A DNA stretch of 64,000 bases, taken from Pomacea canaliculata (Eukaryota > Mollusca > Gastropoda > Architaenioglossa > Ampullariidae). The position numbers were made by a program, and so were the translations under genes. The notes under the pieces were generated by a model, which saw only the letters and a list, made by a program, of their open reading frames with translations, did no database searches and was not told where the DNA came from. This document shows positions 37,701 through 49,822 of the stretch, piece after piece. Every line of letters begins with the position of its first letter. The first letter of the stretch is position 1. Where the stretch lies: NCBI RefSeq assembly GCF_003073045.1, contig NC_037590.1, forward strand, positions 18,090,708 to 18,154,707, in the 5' to 3' direction.

Positions 37701-40700
37701 TCAAATTCTGTCTGTCTTTATATATATATCTTTCCTCTCCCCTCGTTGAGCCATCCGAGTCGTTCTCTAGCTTCAAAATACAAGTCGTTGTTACAATAGG
37801 TGTATTCAGGCAGGAAACAAATATTTTGCATATAACCTGAGCATGACTATCCTGGGCACAGCTTTCAGACTCTGTACAGCCGGGAGAGGGCCAGTGTTTT
37901 GCTCCAGAAAATCAACCTGACGGCGGTCAATGCCTCGTTCTTGAACAAGCTGGGAGACAAAGTGTGCGACTTCCCACGTTCTGCCCTCGACAAGATTCCC
38001 CCTAAAGTGGTGAGGCACAGACCTACAAATCGAGAACATTCCTAGATGAAGCATCGACTGGAAACTTTAAAAATATTCCTGACTAATCCATTTAATGGAA
38101 ATGATAATATTTCTGAAACATTTACAAGACATTTTAAAACCATTTCTAGAACATAAACGCGAAAACATTTCTCAGTCACTGGAAAGGCAGACTAGGAAAG
38201 TGCTTGGAGTATCTATGGCGAGCCATAGAGAACTATATTGCTTCCTTATGTCACACGCCATCGTGTCCCAAATGAAACTTTTTTTTAAAAAAAAAAAAAA
38301 AAAGCTAAACGCACAAACCACTTTTACAATTCTTTTGTGAGTTATCTCCATTTTTTCCCCAACCAGTTTTGTGAGTTGCTTCCCTTTGTAAATTTTTTTA
38401 CCTGATTGATTTTGTGACTTTTTGTCACGAATTCTTGTGATGTCAGAGACGCCAGTTTATTGTAGTAGTGTCAAGGGGTCCTCACATTACATCACAGCTG
38501 TGATACTACTTGTTTGCTCACAGCTACAAAATGCTACAGAGGCCTTGGCATGTGTGGGGACATCGGACGATGCGGGCCTCAAGAGCCTGGTGGCCAAACT
38601 GTTCAACGCCTCGGATGTCGCCTCGTGCAAAACGTGAGTTTCCCGTCTCCTACCTGCGCCTCTCAGCTCACAGATGGCCACGAAGTCCAGCTGATACATA
38701 ATTTTAGGAAAGCTTGATACAAGTTGTAAGGGAGTATGAGATGCTCTATGCTTTCACAGCAGTTAATATATGTGTGTGTGTGTTGGAGAAGAGTACATTT
38801 GTGCGTTTTACTTATGTGTGAGTGTGAGTGTGAGAGTATGCACAGGTTTTATACGCAGGGTTGTATATATGATTGGTGTGCATGCGGATTTTATGCATGT
38901 ATATTTGTATCTAATGTATGAAAACCCCATCCCTCTATTTACCAATGCTCAGTCATTATAAGAAAAAAGACAGACCGCTTGAATAAATTCATTTATAAGC
39001 AGCTTGAAACCTATTTACTTGTGTTAAAGGTTTCTCACTACGGTTGACCCGTTGTTGGAAAGATGTTGGGACCTTTTAAGTGGTAAAGATATTGAAAAGC
39101 ATCAATTTCACAAGTCTAGAAAAATTCGGCAAGGTTGGTGAGATTACCGTTCACCGTTTTTTTTTCATGTAAAGGATTTGACTGAACTACAGAAGTTCTG
39201 TGAACCTCTCTCTCTCTCTCTGCTGTTTGTATGTTTGTGAAGTGACTGTCCACAAATATGCAAGACTGAGAAATGCAAAGAATTCAAGAATTTCCTTTCA
39301 ATTGTCTGATCTTTGGTCAATAAAAACCTTCTTTGTATACACACTGTGCAAACCGGGGACTCAAGTTTGAAATTGTGAATGCACACAGCTTCCAGTACAA
39401 CTAACCCGAAAACTGCGAGACAAGATGAACCTGGGTGACCCCAAATCATGGAAGGAATCGAGACCTTGAACTCGTACCCATGGCTTATTGGAACCTTGCT
39501 GCCTGACCAGCTGGCCAGCTTGGCACCTGCACTGTTGAAAAGTATAACCACGTCGAGCAGCATGGCCCAAGTAGACATGCCTGCGTCTGTGGTGAGAATT
39601 CCTATGTCCAGTTTGTGTGCGTGCATACGGACGATTGTGTGCGTTTGTGCGTGCGTCCGTGTGTGAGAGATATGTACTTTGATGTATTTACATAAAAAAT
39701 ACACACTTAAGAAAATTATATATATATATGTGGTCTTACTAAAATAATTTTTTTTCATTTACGACAGCAACGCCAGGTATATGCTACGCAAATGAAAGAC
39801 AAGGCGCCAGTAAGTTTTTTTTTTCAAAGCAACACTATTGAAAGTATTTCACGTGTCACCCTCAGCTCCCATGTTCGCAAATTTCCTGTCTCCATGTCCC
39901 GCTTAGCTCCTCTAAACGCTTCTTCCATGTAGATCGTCCTTAGCTCCGTGGCACACAGAATCAATCACTGATACCACCTCTGCCCTCAACTCGATAATCA
40001 TTACTTTAGGTTTGCCTGGTAAAAGATTTATTGTACAGTCTGTTACATCTTGTTAAACAACACATCAGAAAAAACACACCATAGCTAATCGACCAAACTA
40101 GAGAACTAGATGACCAAGAAGGTTGGATCGCTGTTGGAGAGATGCTGGGAAGTTTTAAGTGGCCACAAAATTCGGAGCATGAAGTCATGTGAGTGTTGAC
40201 CTCAGTGATACAATACCTTGCAACCGACGAAAGCAACTGTTTTCAGGTAATAAAGTATCTGAGGTCGCACAATCACAATCTTTTACATGCTTAACAGACT
40301 ATTAATAGTCGTCACCGGCTGTAAACGTGAATAGGGATGGCGAAGGAAACATGTCTGATATAGAAATAGATTACTGCTAAACGTGAATTAACCGTCGTGT
40401 AAGTAACTACTTGCTTTCCAGGCCACTTTGACTTCATCAGACCTCAAAGACCATGCGCAACTTGCTGCCTGCTATGTCCCCATCCGATGCCAAGAGCCTG
40501 TCCTGCCGACGCTGTTGGTTCTCTCGTCGGGGAGCTTGCGGCGGATGTTCAGAAGATGGCCAAAACGACTCGAGAGACCATATTGAACAAAGTAGGCAAC
40601 GTGTTTATCCATCCTTCGTTTTTCATCTTTCTTCTCAACCCTCTTTCATTCCTTCTGCAGCTTCGTCCGTCTGAAGCCGCTCACTAATATACACCATTGC

Positions 40701-43700
40701 AGGCCATTGGAGTTTGGGTGTTGGAGTTCGTCGTTGTTGTTGAGAGGGTTTCACTGTGATGTCAGTTGAAGTGTGTGAAGTGTACAAAAATGTGCAGAAA
40801 CATGGAATGAGTAATATATAATATGAACCTTCTCATTATTTATATATATATATATGAGCTGTCCATTTCATTTAAAACTGGAAACGAGAGGGGAAAGGAC
40901 TACTTTTTTGCGAGAAGTAATCCACGGCTGGGTAGAACTAACACATAAGGCGAGGTAAGGATATGTTAAAAAATAAATATTGTTAAAGTTTTGTTTTACA
41001 AGATGAAAATAAATGAAGTTAGTCTTGAATGTAGTTTTGTGTTTAATGCAGTTGACAACAGCGCAGCTGCAAGAGAAGCTATGCCAGATGGGAAACCTCT
41101 CAGAAGACGTCTCTGCCCAGCAGCTAGAAAAAGGAAATTCTCTCGGAGACATATTGCTGAACTCCTCTAACTGCCAGTATAAGTGCCAGCAACAGGCGCA
41201 GGTAAGTGGCGGTCGTCTTTTGGTGGAGATGGTGGATAACATCATTGTCATCATCATCGTCGTGATGGCCGTGGTGGTCGTCAGGGTGTGGTGGTGGACG
41301 CTCAAATGCATATGTACGCAAACACACGCGCGCAGGCACACACACACACACAAACACACTTACAAACATGCATGAAGATATTTATTTTTAATTTTCACAT
41401 TTTTAACTATCGATAACATTTTGAAGGCAGCAATAGAGATACTTTGACAACAGCTCGATCAACAGTTAAAGATTAACCTTTGTCCTCCCCTCTCCCTCTC
41501 TCGGCAGTGTTACGCCGTGTACAGCAGCATGATGAAGGCGATAGTGGCTCGCTGGGTACGGACTGTCCAACATCACCAAGGATCACCTGGCTAGAAATGA
41601 GGGACACGCGGGCGATCTGCGGCATCTCTCTGGATGACGTGGACCAGCTGCCGGCAACAGCAGCCATCGAGAGTTGGCAAGCAGCCTTTATGGAGGCCAA
41701 CTGCGAGAATCTCAAGGCGGTACGGTGGCACCACGTGGATAAATATCCGTAGTGATGTTAGCAGTTTAAGCAACTGTTCTTTTAAAAAAATAATGCCAGT
41801 GCTGCGCTCGTGTCTCACCTCTTTCATCATGAGTGGGGTTGCAGTGACATTTAGCCATGCTCTAATGTTTGGGACTAATGCAGCTTTTCACAATTTCTGT
41901 AATGTCTGGGATTGTTTTCATGTTTAATGTGTCTGCTTAGGATCGCGGCAATGTTTGAGCTTAGTGTAATTAGTTGAGCTTTCAGTAATCATTGAGACAC
42001 AGTAATATTCAGGACTAGTTTTATTTGCTGGGGAAACTGTTTTTTAATGTCCGACTTCTGTATTATAGTTGATGCTGATAAAATATTTGAGATTGTTGTA
42101 TAACGGATGCAATGATTGGAGAGGATGTCATGTTTGGGAATCTTGCAATGTTTGCCGTTGATGCGATGTCTGAAGCTACTTTAATACTCTACTACTTGTG
42201 ACATGCAGGCCCAAGCCATCGCCGAGAAGTACAGACTGGTGCTGACTTATGTGACCAAGACTGGCATCACGAAGACAAATGTTGCCCAGCTGGGTCCTCA
42301 GGCCATCGTGAATACAGAGTAAACCTAACTCTTACTTACTCGCCTATACTACTGTAAACACATAATTATTTATTTATTGTTTTTATTATTTTATTTCTGT
42401 CTTTCTTTCTTTCGTTATTTATGTGTGCCCAGTTTTCTGTGTTTTTCTGTTTTGTTTTGCATTTTATTTTCTCTGCTGTTACAAAATAGTACAACTCACT
42501 AATTACATCCATATAGGACAGTAGAAGACATTTCCTCCTATTAGGCTGAAAAAGACTTGTTTAAAAACATAAAGGAAAGTGTCAAACAATGAAGCAAAAA
42601 GTAAAGCATTAGTGACCGTGACAAAAACGTTTGTTGGAAAATCGCCATTTACAGGAAATCTGTTGTTTTCTAGTTTGACAGAACTGCGAGCGCTGGACAC
42701 TGATGGCAAGAAAACAGTCGTGCAGCTCATGGGCAGACAACCTCTTTATGATGCTAGTGCGGACTGGAATAAGCAGATGTTGGGATACGCGTACGACGCC
42801 TACCTCTCGGTTTGTTATCTTTCCCCCATCATCATCGCCGTCGTTGTCGTTATCATTGCGGAGGTCGCTGTTTTCTTTCTTTATTGCTGTTGCTTTTCTA
42901 CATGCAGGGCAATGCCAGTGCCGAGATCAACTCTACGACTGCTCTGGCCTTCGGATACTTGCTATGCTCTCTGAACTCAACCAGCTACAAGCAGCTGACG
43001 CCCTCGGCCATTTTGGATGCGGCGCCAATCCTGGGGCATGTCCCGAACTGTCCCAGTCGGACCTCCTGACTCTGCAGCAAGTGATGGTCTCCAAGACCAA
43101 CAAGTATGTGAAATTAGCTTGGTCACTTTAAAACGAAATTAATTTATTAAAAAAGTTTAAGTGAGAGAGAATTCATGAAAGAAAGAGAAAGCGACAGAGA
43201 GGCTGTAACGGGCATAGATAGAAAATTTGAATAAAGACAGTTACTATCGAGGTGGATCGCAATAAAAGTTTTCTTTCTCTTAAACTTTTTTTTCCTACAA
43301 GATCACATGTGACCTGACGTTTGCTAGTATTTACCTGAACAGAAAGTTTCTCTCAGACGAAATTGTTCTTCCCAAATGCAGGTCTTGCTCTAACATGGAT
43401 GCTGACGACGTAGCCATAAGGGGGACGATTCTTTTCGCTGACTGTGGTACACAGAGCTGCCTGGACCAAATCCCTCCAGTAAAAACCTCACCAACTCTCG
43501 TCTTCTCTCTCTCTCTGTGCATCTATTACAGTTTAAATAGCTTTGCTTGTATATGCAGGTCTGAACTCAGTTTCAATGGAAAAAAAAAAGTAACATTGAT
43601 CAATACAATAACACCACTAGGTAGATACGAAATAAAAATGAATAAAAGCACAAATGAAAAAAAACAATACACCCTAACACATAATACACTCTCCTCTTTC

Positions 43701-45948
43701 CGCCAATTTACCCTTACTGCAGCCATGTCTCTGCCTCGACACTTCCAAGTTTAGGTGTAAGCTGAGGTGTCAGATTTGTGCTGCTAGCAACCACAAATTT
43801 AAAATATGAATAGTGAAGATCGAATTTATTAAACTCTTGCTTTCATCAACTTGTTAACTAACTTGACGGCGGCATGAGTTACAGATCTTACCAGAAAAAA
43901 AATTATTTCGGCATTTTCACAGTGTTTAATTGTTACCAGCCCTTACATGTCCCTCAACATCGTTAGTTCAGCTTTTCACGAACATTGTGCTAACATACAC
44001 ATGACCTGTCAATAGCGGAGTCTGTACGAGGCTGTGTCCAGACTGGTGGAGGCCGTGAAGGACCGTGAGGAGAGCGTGGACATGCGCGAGGGTCAATGGA
44101 AGAAGTCGGCCCTCAGTGATGCAGACAAGCAGGGGCTCATCGACATCGTCACTTGCGGCCTCCTCAAGGCCCTCGACGCCAGGGCACGTTATCGGGCACA
44201 AACACCTAGCTCCACGCCTGCCACAAGACGAAAACGGAGCACAGGTTGGCGATATCCATCCATCCCTTCCTAAATATGCTGCTTTTTCATTACATGACTC
44301 TGATTGCCTTAACTGAACGAACAAGGCCTGTCGGACTTTCGATACCCTGATCGCCATCATATGTGCAGCATGAGGGTTCAGCATGGCTCTGCCTAATTCA
44401 GAGTCTCCTTTTCTCCCGACTGTTGCCTTTACGACGCAGATTGATTAGTTGTTGTGTTCTTCGTTTGACCTCGTGATGTACAATGTTTAAAGATGTATTT
44501 ATGAAAGAAAGAGGGTAGCTGGGAAGAAGTGTTACTTGCTCAGAATTTAGTTTAATTTTAAGAAATTTAAAAATTCGTCCTGGGTGGGTCATCAATATTT
44601 ATTTGTATATTAATATATATTATAAATGTACTTGCGACCGTGAGCGCGCGCATGGACGTATGCTAAAAATTGCATTGTTTTTGAACAAAAAAAGTCTCAA
44701 AGATTTGATAAAAGCAGTTTTTAATATAAGTGTGTGTGTACATATGCGTGTGCGTACGTGTGTGTTGTGTGTGCAAGCAGCTTCCCAGCAGGTGACATGT
44801 GAAGACATTCTGATCTTGGATACGAAGTCCAACGTCTTGACAGTCCAGCAGATAAATGATCTCAATACAACAGATTTCGACAACTGTGCCGAAACCCTGG
44901 GAACAGCCACCGGTTGGTCCTTGGAGCAGAAGGCAGCACTGATCGGCAAAGCAAAGCAGGCAAGTTAAACCATCTTTATCATTAGGATTTACATTATCCA
45001 CACATCCTATGCAGTACTTACAGAAGAAAACTCGGCATGATTCTTCTTTCTATTCCATACAATGGGAAGAAATTCAGAAATAATCAAACAAATAAAATTT
45101 CTCGAGAAACTTAAAAACCACTTTTCAGCTGTTTCACTTTGCTATTTCAATACACAATGAAGATCATAACCCTTCTAGAAGGCAAACAGCTTCCTTGTAC
45201 TACATTATATCATTCTGGCACTGCTCCACACACACTTTGTACTGAGGCAGAAGTAAGTGGATGAGCAACTAAAATTGCAAGCAGAAACATTGTTCCTGAG
45301 CCAGGATAAAATAATTAAGGCAGTATTCCGGCAGTGTCAGTAAAATTATGTTCTCTAAACTTTCAACGGTAGCACTGAAGTGCCCGTTCAGTAACGGTGA
45401 CTGAACGATCGGAGGCTAAATGTGTGGAGACGCATGTTTTGATGACGTCATGTGAAACTGCTCAATAATATCAAAGATACTTTTTAGTGTATAATAAACA
45501 ATAATATATTATACACAACATATCTACAAATAATAATAAAGAGACTATAGTTCCTTTCAACGCGGGTTGTAAGGATTATCGAAACAAAAGTTCATGAAGA
45601 GTGTGACTCAAATCTTGCTGATAACATTTCTTGTCCCACAGACCTGGGGCCAGCAGTCCAGCAATTGGACCAAGGAACTGATACAGAGAATGGGCTCGAT
45701 CGCCCAGGGACTGTCGGAAAGTGAAATTACCTCTCTCGCTAACCTGGATCTCGATGTGTTGAGCACGCTTGGACAGTACACCGGGTGGACCTTAGATCAG
45801 GTAAAGCAAAGCCGAAGAGAAAGTAAAAGGTGTGAAATTGAGAATGAACGTACTGCACCTGTGGGGCACAATGCATATCCGAAGATCGCGATGGACAGAC
45901 AAGACCTACTCATTTTTCTATCATTCGATCTTTCAGGCATCTGTCTCT

Positions 45949-46009
<61 letters not shown>

Positions 46010-47949
46010 AGGGACGATTTGTTTTTATTCTTTTAATTCTTGTGTGTTAGTATGTATCAAATTATTTTCTTTTAAAACATTATGTAGCTAGGCAGTTATG
46101 TGTTCAGTTTCATTTTACCTCTCAGGCGCGAATTTATTAAAGTTTGTTCGGGGCCTTGCCTTTTCTTTACCCACTCAGCAGCGAAGGGGCAAATGTGGAG
46201 GATGTTTGGGATTCGAATACTGTAAACAATGTCCAGTTAACATAGTGTTATTGTACTCATACGTAGGATTTGTGTTTTTTTAATATGATTTTTGGTATTC
46301 GATGATAACCATTAACTTGGCTGTCGTGACTGAAAGTCTTTTTTTTTTTTTTTCCTAAGAGAGAAATTCAGCTTGTGCATGTTTTTTACCCCATTTCTGA
46401 CAGTTAAAATCAGGCTTCTCTTCTTGGCTGAAGAAATACATCAACAACAACATTTCTGCAATTACTGGAAGTCACCTGCAACAAATAGGTGACTTTGCCT
46501 GTGGCGCCACTGCACAACAGATTTCGAGCATATCTACATCTGCTTTCAAGTAAATATCTTTCACGAATTTCATCCAAACCACACGTGTGCGGTGACTCGA
46601 GTAAACAATGAATCAATCAATCAAGAAAAAATGAATGCACAAACGAATATTAAATGCCTTTTGTGGTCGATGCAGTTTGAATTCAAAGTTTTAATTAAAT
46701 ACTTTGGTTTTAATTGTTTCAGAAATTTTGTTCTAATTTCGACAGCCATGCAGTAAACCTGCTGTTGACATAGCAATACATGTACTGATTTATTTTACCA
46801 CCATTCAACCTCCTGGTAAATGTATTTATTTGACGACAGGGATGCGCTGAATAAGATAGGGACGCTGTACAGCTGCAGCGCGGAGCAGCTGGAAGCATGG
46901 GCTGCTTTGGGACTGCAGGCCTTGGGGTCGGTGACAGAATGGACGTATGCACAATCAGCTACATTTGATGTCTTGTATGGTGAGCACACCTCACTCTTTT
47001 CTTTAAAACTTCCTGTGCATAATACGGGTATTGCCCTGAGAAAGACGTCTCTTGTACTTTAATGTGAATATTTTTGTGTTGTGTTGATATTATTATTATT
47101 ATTTCCGCAAGACGGGCTTAATGTGTTTTACACACACGTGCATATATCCAGAAATAATTTTGTCATGTTGAGCTTTCCGTCTCTTGAGATCGTTTTGTCG
47201 GGTGTTGAGATTCATATGGCATGTGTTGACATTGCTCTCTGGTACCTCTGGCTTTGGTCAGCTGGACTGAGCGGCAGCAGTCTGTCGCTGTTGAGCAGCA
47301 CACAGCTGTCAATGATTTCGTTGGACGTTTTCGTACGGATCAAACCAACCGCATTCTCGGTGAGACCTCCACAGTTTCATTCTACTCTATTTACTCTAAT
47401 CTGGACAAACACGTAGTAACTCTATTGACCCTCAATCTGGACAAACGTGTCAACGTGCTTTATAGGATACGAGATTTTTTTTTAAACGTACATTGTTTCC
47501 CTCCGTATGTCAAGATTATTTTTTGTTTTGGTCAGGCTTTGACCGTGTCGCAAATGGCATCTCTGAGTACTGCCCAGGCTCTCAGTGTAACAGATGATCA
47601 GCTGAGCGTTCTCAACCCTGCCCAGAAGGCACAGCTGAGAGCTCTTGGTGCCACCATCTCAGACCCAAGTGGCGCACCAGGTTAGTTTTCTACTTCGCAG
47701 AAAGGTTTATCAGCTTAAGTGATGATGCAGGAAAACTGCAGCATCGTCCACCCTGTCCTCAAATACTTCTGCTCTCCCCGAACCCCAACCCGGTCACTCC
47801 CTGCACTTCAACCGGTTTTAACTGTTACAAGAAACGTTGCCTGGACTTTTTTTAATAATCAAGCTTTTCCTCGCTTTTCAGGAGTCTCCGTGACAGCATC
47901 AACACTGGCAGCCACCTGGACTGCTGTGTGGTTAATCATGGCATACTGA
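28782..47949 (+). CDS. Mesothelin/stereocilin/otoancorin-like GPI-anchored surface protein
   Basis: Proposed exons: 28782-28814, 30793-30813, 31391-31625, 32381-32915, 34235-34390, 35871-36002, 36144-36292, 36509-36545, 37869-38009, 38524-38633, 39396-39591, 39768-39809, 40422-40591, 41052-41201, 41508-41719, 42209-42318, 42674-42809, 42908-43103, 43382-43478, 44016-44244, 44781-44959, 45642-45800, 46404-46549, 46840-46979, 47262-47359, 47536-47680, 47882-47949 (TGA); about 1,340 codons. Seen: a hydrophobic N terminus, a Pro/Ser/Thr-rich exon, many short Leu-rich helical units with N-glycosylation sites, repeated W(S/T)LxQ motifs after TGW, the basic site RRKR (44226-44237) and a C-terminal hydrophobic tail after a small-residue stretch (SDPSGAPG), as in GPI-anchored proteins. 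Mesothelin-family proteins share the helical solenoid, furin cleavage and GPI anchor; that is the basis of the call, not a database hit. From 43382 on all phases agree; exons before that carry several apparent single-base indels. The 5' end and exon 4 are the least certain parts. Confidence 0.6.
30793..30813 (+). other. Possible 21-nt microexon of the mesothelin-like gene
   Basis: Twenty-one bases lie between TTTTTCCAG and GTAAGT. In one frame they read ATFLFI, which with the first exon (MASLLLQRLSL) and the next (VHLPATRQQ) would make a signal-peptide core. That reading needs one more base in exon 1; the phase-0 reading runs into a stop in exon 3. Confidence 0.4.
32381..32915 (+). CDS. Pro/Ser/Thr-rich, mucin-like exon with 63-bp repeats
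   Basis: An acceptor (TTAACTTCAG) and a donor (CCAGG|GTAGAA) enclose 535 nt. They encode RRTLSEVLDISRDLFPVVL and then about 150 residues dominated by P, S and T with NFT and NSS glycosylation sites. A 63-bp unit (21 aa) repeats with anchors TCCAGCC at 32661, 32724 and 32787. The exit phase (0) matches the next exon at 34235 (RATSDNTSESGG); the entry phase does not match exon 3 without a correction. If not spliced, the frame ends at TAG 32943-32945 and could be a separate transcript. Confidence 0.45.
33693..33833 (-). repeat. Dispersed repeat with TGACGTCA motifs, copy B (inverted)
   Basis: On the minus strand it shows TGACGTCACGATTGT (33831-33817), the same 22-nt GGCCTCAGCCAATGGG-containing core (33796-33775) and a second GACGTCACGA near 33734-33725. 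Spacing is as in the copy at 18906-19045. It lies in an intron of the mesothelin-like gene. Confidence 0.7.
34436..34850 (+). repeat. A/G-rich low-complexity tract
   Basis: About 400 bases of degenerate AACGAA, GAAAGAAnG and A runs with almost no pyrimidines, within an intron of the mesothelin-like gene. Long open frames on the opposite strand (Phe/Leu/Ser only) are a composition artefact. Confidence 0.75.
35310..35460 (+). repeat. SINE-like tRNA-related fragment
   Basis: ATTAGCACGACAACACTGTAG and GGGCTCGATCCCCAGCTCC look like a degraded A-box region and a good B box. The body ACTCCAATGTTTTGCTCTGACG follows. Intronic; no intact cloverleaf. Confidence 0.4.
37640..37730. repeat. (TA)n microsatellites
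   Basis: Two short TATATATA runs separated by about 50 bases, intronic. Similar TA runs occur at 37190-37220, 39719-39730 and 40841-40854. Confidence 0.7.
44226..44237 (+). other. Furin-type cleavage site (RRKR) in mesothelin-like protein
   Basis: The exon 44016-44244 ends PATRRKRSTG. R-R-K-R followed by Ser fits the furin consensus R-X-(K/R)-R. It splits the precursor into a large N-terminal part and a C-terminal part of about 390 residues carrying the GPI-like tail, parallel to the mesothelin precursor. Confidence 0.6.
45943..46016 (+). tRNA. tRNA-Asn-GTT: tRNA-Asn (GTT)
   Basis: A 74-nt full cloverleaf. The acceptor stem GTCTCTG pairs with CAGGGAC, leaving discriminator G. The anticodon stem TTCGG/CCGAA encloses loop CTGTTAA with anticodon GTT (45977-45979). 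The A box TGGCGCAATCGG (45950-45961) and B box GGTTCAAGCCC (45995-46005) are intact. A TTTTT run at 46022-46026 would end Pol III transcription. No intron and no CCA are encoded, as usual for eukaryotes. It lies on the same strand inside the intron between exons 45642-45800 and 46404-46549 of the mesothelin-like gene. Confidence 0.97.
46022..46026 (+). terminator. Pol III T-run terminator of tRNA-Asn
   Basis: Five T residues begin six bases after the tRNA 3' end. Confidence 0.7.
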
Positions 47950-48310
47950 GCGGGTACATGACAGACTACCGAGTAGTCACGTGGGAAGTTTTGTTTATCT
48001 GTCAGTTCCTTTGAAAACAGTCAACAGAACTATCAAGTCCAACTTGTTGCAGGAACACACGTTAACAGAAAATATAACCAGGCAGCTCAGTCATCCCATT
48101 TGTAATAGAGATGTTTTGTTGCCGACACTCAAGTTGTTTCTATTACTTTTCTCGAAGAGATCTTCAATTGTTATTTAATTTTAGAGGAAAATGTAAAAAT
48201 GAACAATTTAATCAGCTGCTTGGACACGAATCTGCTCAATACTTTCCAAATATAATTTTTTTTTTGGAACAGGCATCAAACGCTTTCTGTGCAGATACTA
48301 CAACGAGAAA

Positions 48311-48316
48311 AATAAA
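48311..48316 (+). other. Candidate poly(A) signal of mesothelin-like gene
   Basis: AATAAA lies about 360 bp after the TGA at 47949. Confidence 0.55.
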
Positions 48317-49822
48317 ACCTTTGTAAACATTCCACACGATGCTCACGACTGTTAGGATCGGGCCAGAATAATGAACATGCGCGTTCTAGACGAGCTTTGC
48401 TCACTAAATGTTACACTCGTCTGTGATATTTTTAGGGGGAGATTCTCATGCCCTCGTTTTGTATCTGTAAGGTTGTTTTCCTTCCGGCCAAGGGTTTTTC
48501 ACTGGCCACAAACATGTGTTTATGTACGTTTACTCGTCATAAGCCGGCACGTTTTATTCTGTGTGTAAAGCCACGATTTTGGAAAGTGCGCTGAAGATGA
48601 GAGGCAGAAGGGCACAAACTGCAACTAATTTTTACCTTGTGAAAATATTTCCCTTTGACGTTTGGCACGTGCACATTTTCACACTTTTTTTAAAAATCAA
48701 CATTTTTAACGTATTTTCCGTGCATTCGGCACAAACACACATTTTAGGTTTTCCTCACGAGCCATCATTCTCAAATGAAACACATCAGATATTATTGTTA
48801 TTTCACATTTGCCCAGATATGTACCACCAAACCAAAGCGAACAGTACACGCATCAGAGACATGTGGATTCGCGATCCCTTCTCTAGCAATATTTACCAAC
48901 TATTTCTTGCGCAAGCACTCACTTAAACAAAAGACACTCTCTGATTACACGTATAACTGGTAAATGAGTTACTCTCTTTTTGCTGAAACATTTCATGCAT
49001 CTCACATTTAACAGCAATGGAACAGGAAAAACCAAACAATTCTTCCGAAACATAAAATACAGCCGGCGGGCGCGAACGCACACACATTTACAAAAGCCTT
49101 CAGAAAAGTATGTGCAAACAGGTGGTGATACTTATGCAAAGGTACAGAAGGTATAAATGGTTTTAAAACCATCTGTTGTTTTCCTTTTTGTTGTACCAGT
49201 GCACCTTAATCTTAACATTAATGACAAAGCTTTCAAGAGCTGCACTGTTTATCACTTGCAATCTTGATAGTTGTTTTAAAATTTAAAGGAATTATAGAAA
49301 CTGAGCAACAAGTGGACTATTCCAACTAAATATTTATTTTTACAGACGGTATTCTTTTTGTGCAAAACAATTGTTAAATCTTGTGGGATTATTCCTTTTC
49401 GACATAGCTTTCTCCCTAAAAACCTATCTTCTTGCCACCATCACCACGTTCCATCCTTGACCTTTTAACTCTTGTGCCTGTCTACATGTTATGGTTTTAC
49501 TGACAACTTTCCTCATGAAGTGAACCAGCATTGTACACAGGACCAGTTGCCCACTTTCAAATGTCTTTACTATGTTATATACAGTTATTCTTCAGAGGAC
49601 CACTGTCTTCATGTATGTGTCTTATCAGCTTCAGACCTACCACTAATCGGTGTTTCATGACAAAATTTACCAGACTGCTGGAGTAACTTCAAGACTTTGT
49701 TACAAATTTGTTCACATTTCTTGCTAATAAATATTTTCTCGAATCTTATGTATGTTTGTTTAGAGATGTGTTATAATGATAAAATAAAAAAAGATGGGGG
49801 GAGGGGAATTTGTGTTTTACAC
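48317..49822. other. Intergenic stretch, no gene recognised
   Basis: Unique-looking AT-rich DNA without exon structure, between the 3' ends of the convergent mesothelin-like and EXOC7 genes. Confidence 0.5.

Noticed and set aside
39165..39758. 197-codon minus-strand frame
   Set aside because: Lies antisense across a mesothelin-like exon; includes TG/CA repeat translation and no known motif.
41013..41375. 120-codon frame ending in Val/His/Thr repeats
   Set aside because: Only 41052-41201 is exon; the remainder is intron with CA repeats.
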